A stretch of 10,462 nt of DNA from Candidatus Woesearchaeota archaeon. Lineage in GTDB: Archaea > Nanobdellota > Nanobdellia > Woesearchaeales > JAUUYB01. This document shows positions 5,471 through 10,462 of this stretch, piece after piece. The notes under the pieces are model-generated. The model was not told the DNA's origin. It made no database searches and worked only from the letters and a program-made list of their open reading frames with translations. Position 1 is the first letter of the stretch, and the number at the start of each line of letters is the position of its first letter. The position numbers and the translations under genes were made by a program. Location: the NCBI GenBank assembly GCA_030590605.1, contig JAUUYB010000027.1, positions 1 through 10,462 of the forward strand, in the 5' to 3' direction.

Positions 5471-6097
5471 ATGGCAGAATATAAACTTGTTATCTCGTCG
5501 AAAGACGGAAAGAGCAGTCAAAAAGAAGTAAAAGATGATCAGGCAAAGCCTTTCATCGGTAAGAAGATCGGCGACGCAGTCAAGGGCGATGCATTTGGTA
5601 TGCCCGGTTTCGAGTTCGTGATTTCTGGCGGTTCGGATCATTGTGGGTTCCCTATGCGTAAGGACGTAACCGGAACCGGAAGGAAGAGAATTCTCGCAGT
5701 GAAAGGCGTCGGTATCAAGAAGAAGCGAAAAGGACAGCGTCAGAGAAAGACTGTTTGCGGAAATACTATTCATGGTAAGATTTCTCAGATAAACTTGAAA
5801 GTGACCAAGCAAGGCAAGATCCAGAAGGAAGCTCCTAAAGAAGAGAAACCAGCAGAGAAAAAGGAAGAACCAAAACCTGAAGCAAAGCCAGAAGAGAAGC
5901 CTGTTCCAAAGGAGGAGCCAAAAGCTGAAGCTGCTCCAGTAAAAGAAGAACCTGAGGAAAAACCTACTCCAAAGGAAGCTCCTAAAGAGAAACCAGCTGA
6001 GAAAGAGACGCCTAAGGAAGAGAAACCTACTGAAGATAAGAAGGAGTCTCCTAAATCTGAAAAGAAAGAAGAGAAACCAGCAGAGAAAAAGGAGTAG
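5471..6097 (+). CDS. rps6e: 30S ribosomal protein eS6 with long Pro/Glu/Lys-rich tail
   Basis: This is a small-subunit ribosomal protein shared by archaea and eukaryotes. Residues 1-118 form a complete eS6 core: KLVISSKDGKSSQKEV, FIGKKIGDAVKGD, the family signature ISGGSDHCGFPM (51-62), KDVTGTGRKRILAVKGVGIKKKRKGQRQRKTVCGN and the ISQINLKV strand. A second region, about 119-208, is made only of charged and Pro-rich motifs such as KEEKPAEKKEEPKPEAKPEE. It is probably disordered and is much longer than in most archaeal eS6 proteins, which are about 125-130 residues. I chose the ATG at 5471 because GGGAGG precedes it by six bases; an in-frame GTG at 5453 lies before this site. The gene has its own promoter and T-rich terminator and appears monocistronic. 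Identity is secure; the function of the tail is unknown. Confidence 0.96.
   Translation: MAEYKLVISSKDGKSSQKEVKDDQAKPFIGKKIGDAVKGDAFGMPGFEFVISGGSDHCGFPMRKDVTGTGRKRILAVKGVGIKKKRKGQRQRKTVCGNTIHGKISQINLKVTKQGKIQKEAPKEEKPAEKKEEPKPEAKPEEKPVPKEEPKAEAAPVKEEPEEKPTPKEAPKEKPAEKETPKEEKPTEDKKESPKSEKKEEKPAEKKE
5837..5865 (+). repeat. 29-bp exact direct repeat in the eS6 tail, copy 1
   Basis: These 29 bases recur without change at 6065-6093, in the same reading frame, 228 bases (76 codons) apart. They encode KEEKPAEKK plus the start of the next codon. The match at DNA level suggests recent duplication or recombination inside the tail. Confidence 0.85.
6065..6093 (+). repeat. 29-bp exact direct repeat in the eS6 tail, copy 2
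   Basis: This is the second exact copy of 5837-5865. It encodes the last residues of eS6 just before the stop codon. Confidence 0.85.
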
Positions 6098-6100
6098 TCC

Positions 6101-6189
6101 CTTATTTTTTTCTAATTTCCTTATTTTTTCTTTATTTTTTTACCGTTTTTCTTAATTTTTTATCATTTTCCTTTACCCTTATTTTTCAG
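6101..6189 (+). terminator. Multiple T-tract terminator after eS6
   Basis: Starting a few bases after the eS6 stop there are at least six runs of five to seven T on the plus strand, with short C or A interruptions and no hairpin. This is the typical archaeal terminator form and separates eS6 from the next operon. Confidence 0.75.
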
Positions 6190-6206
6190 ATTTCTACAAT
6201 TATTTA

Positions 6207-6224
6207 TACATTATTAAGCATAAA
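6207..6224 (+). repeat. 18-base direct repeat, copy 1, candidate operator
   Basis: TACATTATTAAGCATAAA matches 6306-6323 at 17 of 18 positions; only the seventh base differs. It lies just downstream of a TATA-like ATTTATAC. It may be a binding site for the RHH protein encoded downstream. Confidence 0.5.
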
Positions 6225-6305
6225 TTTAGACATAATATTTACCATATGAATATCATAATCTGTACTAATATATCCAAAATTAATATAATATCATTGACTT
6301 TTTAG

Positions 6306-6323
6306 TACATTCTTAAGCATAAA
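6306..6323 (+). repeat. 18-base direct repeat, copy 2, candidate operator
   Basis: TACATTCTTAAGCATAAA is the partner of 6207-6224, with 99 bases between the two starts. It ends eight bases before the TATA box of the RHH gene, so a bound protein could block or recruit TBP/TFB there. Confidence 0.5.
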
Positions 6324-6331
6324 ATCACAAT

Positions 6332-6341
6332 CTTTATATAC
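6332..6341 (+). promoter_or_regulatory. TATA box of the RHH/surface-protein operon
   Basis: CTTTATATAC fits the archaeal TATA consensus. The expected transcript start near 6363 is only about five bases before the ATG at 6368, so the first gene is probably read from a near-leaderless mRNA. This agrees with the lack of a clear ribosome-binding site there. Confidence 0.6.
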
Positions 6342-6367
6342 CCCGATTTCCATAAATCCAGATAGCT

Positions 6368-6538
6368 ATGGCAAGTGTACAGATCCGTATCACTGTTTCT
6401 CGTGAGGTAGATATGCTTCTAGAAAAAGCTGCAAAAAAGCTTGGAAAGAAGAAGTCCACTCTTGCACGGGAACTTATGGAACAGAAGATGTACGACTTGA
6501 AGCTTATGCAAAATGAGCTCCTTAAGCTCATGGAGTAA
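6368..6538 (+). CDS. Ribbon-helix-helix (CopG/Arc-like) DNA-binding protein
   Basis: This is a 56-residue predicted regulator. An N-terminal beta strand, SVQIRITVS (3-11), is followed by helix REVDMLLEKAAKKLG (12-26) and, after KKKS, helix TLARELMEQKMYDLKLMQNE (31-50). This is the order and size of ribbon-helix-helix repressors, which dimerise through the strand and insert it in the DNA major groove. The alternating Gln5, Arg7 and Thr9 on the strand would contact bases. The gene has its own TATA box with a near-leaderless start, and it ends four bases before the ATG of a large surface protein, so the two are co-transcribed. It may control this operon through the repeats upstream. An RHH antitoxin role is an alternative, but no toxin-like partner is adjacent. 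Confidence 0.85.
   Translation: MASVQIRITVSREVDMLLEKAAKKLGKKKSTLARELMEQKMYDLKLMQNELLKLME
6513..6531 (+). promoter_or_regulatory. Hairpin abutting a ribosome-binding site
   Basis: ATGAGCT (6513-6519) and AGCTCAT (6525-6531) form a perfect 7-bp stem with a CCTTA loop. The stem ends directly against GGAG (6532-6535), the ribosome-binding site of the next gene. It also lies inside the end of the RHH coding region. It could couple translation of the two genes; this is inferred. Confidence 0.35.
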
Positions 6539-6542
6539 TAGT

Positions 6543-8648
6543 ATGGAAAAAAGAGGTGCAAAGAAAGGTCAGATAACTCTGTTCATCCTGATAGCAGTAG
6601 TGCTGCTTGTGGGTGCGGGGATGATATACATGATCATGTCTAAACAGAGCCCAGTTGGAGGTTCGTTCAAGGATGCGATCATAAGAGATGTCCCTTCAGA
6701 GATGGTCCCGATCTCCTCTTATATTGATAAATGCATATTGGATGTTGCAGAAGACGCACTCATCCTTGCAGGTCACCAAGGAGGGTATACTTATCCGGAA
6801 GAACTAGGGATACGGTCAAAGTATGGGCTTCCGACATCCGGAAATGCGGTCAATCATCCTATCTATGGGACTGATGTGCCTTATTATTACTTCCTTTCTT
6901 CTACAGATGAATGTTCCGGGGACTGTCAGCTCGGGATCATGATGCCATTCTTGACGAAATTGGATGGAAGCCCGTCGATCGAGGGAGAGCTCGAGAAATA
7001 TCTCGAACGGAATATCGAAACCTGCTTAGATGATTTGAACGTCTTCAGAGACCAAGGATGGGAGATTGAGATCAAGGAATCTCCGACCGTAGAGGTTGCA
7101 GTGGCAGGGACTGATGTCCTCTTCCTTCTGCATTTCCCGTTCCGGGCCAAGAAGCTAGATACCTCTGCTCACGAAGCTGTTGACTTTATCGCAAGGGTTC
7201 CAGTCAACCTGAAAAAGGTATATGAGCAGGCTTATGTCATCTGGCGTCATGAAATCGAAGGAAGATTCCTTGAACATCATATGATGAACATAATATCCTC
7301 TGCAGGATACAGTGATAGTCGACCCAATGGTCTTCCTCCTATAGCATATTCTAAGTTCAGGTTCGGTGAGACTAATTATTGGGTGGAGATCGATGTCGCT
7401 GATCAGGTCAAGGATCTGATAGAGAGAGATATCCGTATGATTCAGGTGAACGGTTCTTTGAATTTCATCGATAGGGATATTGATCATCCTGCGATTGATA
7501 TATTGATGGGGCCGGGGATGACTGTTCCGAATATCGAATCCCTGTATGGTCTCGATATCACGTTCAACTATTTCAAGGACTGGTGGAACTGGATATACTT
7601 CGATGTGTGTGATGGAGGGGTGTGCAAGCCAAAGACATTTGGTGTGACGACTCCTATCCCTCTTGGATATTCTCAGTACCATTTCAGTTATGATATCTCT
7701 CATCCGGTCCTGATAGAGATATTTGATCCAGGTTCGTTAGGGCATAAAGGATACACTTTCTTGTTCGCACTCGAGTCTAACATCCGGAACAACAGGCCGA
7801 TAGCTGAAGATTATACTGTCCCTGAGCCGATAGTAGGACCTTCTCCGATCGGATCAGTCTTATATTGTGACCCTAATCAAAGGACTTCAGGAAATATTTC
7901 GGTTACTGTGCGGGACGGAGATGGGAATCCTCTTGAGGGAGTCTCTATCATATATGCTGATGGACCGAACGCCTGCGCAATAGGAGAGACTGATGAGAAC
8001 GGCCTGCTTATGACGCAATTCCCTCCATCGATGGGTGGAGTGATCACAGCGATCAAGGAAGAGTATAGTTCATATTCACAGGTCTTCCCGACATACCTTT
8101 TCCAGGAGAAGAGCATTGAGATAGTGCTCTATGAGATTATCGAGGTGCCGTTCACTGTAAAGGGAAAGAGGATGTATTGGGATGGTAATGATTGGTATCA
8201 CCTTGCTTCATCAGAGTTGACTCCTCTTGATGATGACCATATAATACTGACTCTCGAACGTGAGACAAATACAGGCGAAGATTCATACACTACCTACGGC
8301 GAGACATGGGGAGAGGAAGAAGGGACATTGAGACTTTATCCGGGTAAGTATAACATCCGGGCTTATGGTATCCACGAGGAGGATTTCACTTTCGAGGACT
8401 GCATAGAAGTCGAGGATGATGATTGTGTAGATATCTCGATTGACTTCAACAGTTCACTCCTGGTTGCAGGACTTAATATCAATTATACTTTCAGGCATGA
8501 GGATCTGACAAGCGGGAAAGACTTGGTCATTTGGACTTCGTTCTTCAACAAGAATCATCTCCAGGATCTGGAGGATCTTGAGGTCCTGAGCAGGCTGGAG
8601 CCGATTACGACAATTTATCAGACTGATTTTTATCCTGAATGGAGATGA
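6543..8648 (+). CDS. Membrane-anchored surface protein with class III-like signal, DPANN type
   Basis: This 701-residue protein begins MEKRGAKKGQITLFILIAVV. The lysine/glycine, then glutamine and hydrophobic helix (11-33), resembles archaeal class III (pilin-like) signals, so it is likely anchored or processed at the outer face of the membrane. Residues about 55-170 carry a pattern I recall from many DPANN surface proteins: YIDKCILDVAEDALILAGHQGGY, a tyrosine-rich PYYYF, and LEKYLERNIETCLDDL. About 448-530 resembles a carboxypeptidase-regulatory or Ig-like beta domain (VTVRDGDGNPLEGV, TDENGLLMT). Cys pairs at 124/128, 356/361 and 620/628 could form disulfides. The ATG at 6543 has GGAG seven bases upstream and follows the RHH stop by four bases. 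No enzyme motif is visible. Function is unknown; a pilus, S-layer-associated or contact role is possible. Confidence 0.8.
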   Translation: MEKRGAKKGQITLFILIAVVLLVGAGMIYMIMSKQSPVGGSFKDAIIRDVPSEMVPISSYIDKCILDVAEDALILAGHQGGYTYPEELGIRSKYGLPTSGNAVNHPIYGTDVPYYYFLSSTDECSGDCQLGIMMPFLTKLDGSPSIEGELEKYLERNIETCLDDLNVFRDQGWEIEIKESPTVEVAVAGTDVLFLLHFPFRAKKLDTSAHEAVDFIARVPVNLKKVYEQAYVIWRHEIEGRFLEHHMMNIISSAGYSDSRPNGLPPIAYSKFRFGETNYWVEIDVADQVKDLIERDIRMIQVNGSLNFIDRDIDHPAIDILMGPGMTVPNIESLYGLDITFNYFKDWWNWIYFDVCDGGVCKPKTFGVTTPIPLGYSQYHFSYDISHPVLIEIFDPGSLGHKGYTFLFALESNIRNNRPIAEDYTVPEPIVGPSPIGSVLYCDPNQRTSGNISVTVRDGDGNPLEGVSIIYADGPNACAIGETDENGLLMTQFPPSMGGVITAIKEEYSSYSQVFPTYLFQEKSIEIVLYEIIEVPFTVKGKRMYWDGNDWYHLASSELTPLDDDHIILTLERETNTGEDSYTTYGETWGEEEGTLRLYPGKYNIRAYGIHEEDFTFEDCIEVEDDDCVDISIDFNSSLLVAGLNINYTFRHEDLTSGKDLVIWTSFFNKNHLQDLEDLEVLSRLEPITTIYQTDFYPEWR

Positions 8649-8709
8649 CTGATTTGACCGAAATGTACAGCAGAAAACAATGTGTGAACGAGAAAGGAGG
8701 AAGAGAGAA

Positions 8710-8802
8710 ATGATATCAGTAGGTGCATTTACATTCCTAAGTGCACACATTGGAAGCATTTCGGGCAAATCAGGAATCAATCAGAAAATGTACAGAGGAT
8801 AG
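8710..8802 (+). CDS. Possible 30-residue micro-ORF
   Basis: A short frame (MISVGAFTFLSAHIGSISGK, ten further residues, then TAG) is preceded by a full AGGAGG at 8695-8700, nine bases upstream. That ribosome-binding site is stronger than most in the window. Against a gene: the peptide is tiny, has no recognisable relatives, and contains the hairpin at 8723-8746. I mark it as a possibility only. Confidence 0.25.
   Translation: MISVGAFTFLSAHIGSISGKSGINQKMYRG
8723..8746 (+). other. Strong hairpin in the gap between surface-protein genes
   Basis: GTGCATTTA (8723-8731) pairs with TAAGTGCAC (8738-8746) over nine positions, eight Watson-Crick and one G-U, around a six-base CATTCC loop. No T-run follows, so it is not a standard terminator. 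It could be an mRNA 3' end structure or a regulatory element. Confidence 0.45.
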
Positions 8803-8821
8803 ATAGAGGACAAGAATAAGT

Positions 8822-8833
8822 AAAATATATAAA
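8822..8833 (+). promoter_or_regulatory. TATA box of the large surface-protein gene
   Basis: AAAATATATAAA is a good archaeal TATA box. A start near 8854 would leave a leader of about 12 bases before the ATG at 8866. No clear ribosome-binding site is present in that leader. Confidence 0.55.
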
Positions 8834-8865
8834 CCCAAAAAATGAGATTATATGATTACACGCAT

Positions 8866-10462
8866 ATGAAACACCGACTGGTATTCAGGGTTCTAGCACT
8901 TTCTCTATTCATCATGCTCATCCTCCCTGCAGTTTCAGCTACCGGAAGTTGGGGGAAGGTCACGCCGATTGCAGGTATGTCCGAGATCCTGGTCGCGGAT
9001 GCGCCTGTATTGCAGGAGACATTGGCGTTAGGAGGTATGGACTCGTCTATCATTGTTTTCCTGACTTTGGCATTGCTCTCGCTTCTCTATTTTATGAATG
9101 TGGAGCGCATGAGGATCAGTCATTCTATCCCTCTCTCAGTGATTTTCATCATAGTTCTCATACCTGCTTATTCATCTATGGTCTACGCAGGTATCAGCCC
9201 GATAAAGATATCAGGCGCTGATGGGATTGTGGATGGCACAGATTCAGGTTTCCGTAGGTATGCTGACACTGTGACTATAGAGCTTGTCGCAAGTGTGGAT
9301 GGAGATGATGATGTCTCTACTGATCAGGTCAAGTTTTATTATAAGTCCTCTTCTGGAGCAGCTGAATTAGGAAACTGTAGTGGGGGTGCTTCTACGACGT
9401 GCACTTACACGAGCCCGACGCTTACCTATTCTGATGACGCATCATATTATGTCAAGTTATTTGATGATGCCGGAACAAGATTGACAACCCATGAGTTTAA
9501 GATAGTTACAGACACAGCGGCTCCGGACATTACGGTCACAGCGAACCAGACCATGTTGAGTGCGGATGGGACTGTCGCATTGAACTATGCAGTGAAAGAT
9601 GTTAGTAAACCGGGTGGAGATTGTGGTGTAGGTCTCGAGAGCATCATGATATATGAAGGTGATTTCTCAGGTAGCTTGATTGATACTATATCAGGAGAAG
9701 GCCTTTGCGAAAAATCAGGGACAATTGAGATTACGAGCACAGGGTCTGGGAGTGACGACCGTATGTTCTGTGTCTCTGCAACTGATATTTTCAACAAGAC
9801 GCAGGCAGACCTCAATGATTGTGTTGTGATAAAGGAAGATAACGAGCCTCCGACTGTTACTTCGACTGAGATAGTCTCTCAGACAACCGGAGATCAGATC
9901 ACTCATTTTGGGGAGAACCAAAAGAAGTTCAGGGTAAAAATCAATATATCAGGGGATCTTGATGAGACTTCTGTAAACATTGATCTCTCATGCTTCGGTC
10001 TATCAAAAGTAGAACCTCCTGCGACAGAGACATCTTCTGGATGGATGCTCTCCTATGATGGTCAGGCGACTGTGTCAGCAGATGTTTCTGTCTCTATACC
10101 TATTGTCGGGCATGACCTGGCAGGTAATAACATAACTCCTCAGACCCTCACTGCAGGCACGATATACTGGGACGAGGTCGGTCCGAAGTATACAGCTATC
10201 ACGAGCACGGACGGAACAGAGGATGGCGATCTGATCATCGGACCTAACTCCACGATCCAGGTGACGATTGATGATTCATACATCACTGCAAGTGATCAAT
10301 GGCTTAAGATAGAGAGATACCAGGATCTTCTTGGAAACAATGTTTCTGTGTCTAGCGCAGCCACCGCCAATATATATGTTGCTGATTCATGCACTCAAAG
10401 CGAGAGCACTTGGGTCTGCAATTGGTCTATGGCTACAGGATTCGAAGACGGATTATACAATA
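8866..10462 (+). CDS. Large surface protein with signal peptide and Ig-like repeats (3' end outside window)
   Basis: The frame stays open from this ATG to the window edge, giving the first 532 residues. Residues 1-25 are a clear secretion signal: a basic start, a hydrophobic core and a PAVSA-T cleavage site. Two more hydrophobic segments follow at about 60-77 and 88-108, so the protein is either a membrane protein with three N-terminal segments or uses the last one as a second anchor. The rest is Thr/Ser/Asp-rich and beta-rich, with repeat-like borders: TDTAAPDITVTANQT (215-229), KEDNEPPTVTSTE (323-335) and YWDEVGPKYTAITSTDG (434-450). These recall Ig-like or PKD-like stalk domains of archaeal surface layers. 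Several Asn-X-Ser/Thr sites could be glycosylated. It has its own TATA box. The family is not recognised and the C-terminal anchor cannot be seen. Confidence 0.82.
   Translation, partial: MKHRLVFRVLALSLFIMLILPAVSATGSWGKVTPIAGMSEILVADAPVLQETLALGGMDSSIIVFLTLALLSLLYFMNVERMRISHSIPLSVIFIIVLIPAYSSMVYAGISPIKISGADGIVDGTDSGFRRYADTVTIELVASVDGDDDVSTDQVKFYYKSSSGAAELGNCSGGASTTCTYTSPTLTYSDDASYYVKLFDDAGTRLTTHEFKIVTDTAAPDITVTANQTMLSADGTVALNYAVKDVSKPGGDCGVGLESIMIYEGDFSGSLIDTISGEGLCEKSGTIEITSTGSGSDDRMFCVSATDIFNKTQADLNDCVVIKEDNEPPTVTSTEIVSQTTGDQITHFGENQKKFRVKINISGDLDETSVNIDLSCFGLSKVEPPATETSSGWMLSYDGQATVSADVSVSIPIVGHDLAGNNITPQTLTAGTIYWDEVGPKYTAITSTDGTEDGDLIIGPNSTIQVTIDDSYITASDQWLKIERYQDLLGNNVSVSSAATANIYVADSCTQSESTWVCNWSMATGFEDGLYN

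Larger units (their letters stand above)
6190..6331. promoter_or_regulatory. AT-rich regulatory region ahead of the RHH gene
   Basis: No reading frame is convincing here. The region is strongly AT-rich and carries an 18-base direct repeat (6207-6224 and 6306-6323), an inverted pair TGTACTA (6261-6267) and TAGTACA (6303-6309), and a second TATA-like element near 6202-6209. It looks like a regulated promoter region. Confidence 0.45.

Noticed and set aside
5411..5812. 133-codon frame antisense to eS6
   Set aside because: It overlaps the eS6 promoter and core on the opposite strand and looks like a shadow of the coding sequence.
6200..6330. CRISPR-like or insertion-sequence repeat
   Set aside because: Only two copies of the 18-base repeat exist, with one mismatch and no transposase, cas gene or regular spacers; an operator explanation is simpler.
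7155..7703. 182-codon frame antisense to the surface protein
   Set aside because: It is a shadow of the 701-residue gene, His/Arg/Ile-rich, with no promoter.
8949..9221. 90-codon frame on the plus strand within the last gene
   Set aside because: It overlaps, in another frame, the long signal-peptide-bearing gene that is open to the window edge and has its own TATA box.

Overview
The window is archaeal. The left 4.3 kb is a minus-strand operon of archaeal information-processing genes: RNase P subunit Pop5/Rnp2, proteasome alpha, SBDS, exosome Rrp4, Rrp41 and Rrp42, and RNA polymerase subunit K. Archaeal TATA boxes lie about 25 bases upstream of plausible transcript starts, and T-rich tracts end the transcripts. 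The right half encodes surface proteins. One starts with a 'KKGQITLF' class III-like signal, a type common in DPANN archaea (Woesearchaeota, Pacearchaeota and relatives). I infer a DPANN-like archaeon; the lineage is not proven.

Layout. (1) 1-4288, minus strand: the archaeal 'exosome superoperon', read pop5 > psmA > SBDS > rrp4 > rrp41 > rrp42 > rpoK. Neighbours overlap or lie 2-7 bases apart. Several GGTGA ribosome-binding sites also contain the stop codon of the gene before. A T-rich terminator follows rpoK. RNA processing (RNase P, exosome), ribosome maturation (SBDS), protein degradation (proteasome) and transcription are thus co-expressed.
(2) 4419-5268, minus strand: a compact AT-rich cassette of a small DUF-type protein, a winged-helix regulator and a previously unlisted 36-residue helical peptide. 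A 16-bp perfect palindrome sits between its TATA box and its start. It looks like an autoregulated toxin-antitoxin-like unit placed just upstream of the essential operon.
(3) 5394-6190, plus strand: ribosomal protein eS6 with its own promoter, an unusual Pro/Glu/Lys-rich tail of about 88 residues that carries a 29-bp exact DNA duplication, and a T-rich terminator.
(4) 6191-8648, plus strand: an AT-rich regulatory region with an 18-bp direct repeat, a 56-residue ribbon-helix-helix protein, and, four bases later, a 701-residue membrane-anchored surface protein.
(5) 8649-8865: a gap with a strong hairpin and a possible micro-ORF.
(6) 8866 to the window end, plus strand: the first 532 residues of a large surface protein with a signal peptide, two more hydrophobic segments and Ig-like beta-rich regions.

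The most notable accessory items are the palindrome-controlled three-gene cassette, the RHH/surface-protein pair with repeats and a hairpin next to its ribosome-binding site, and the eS6 tail.
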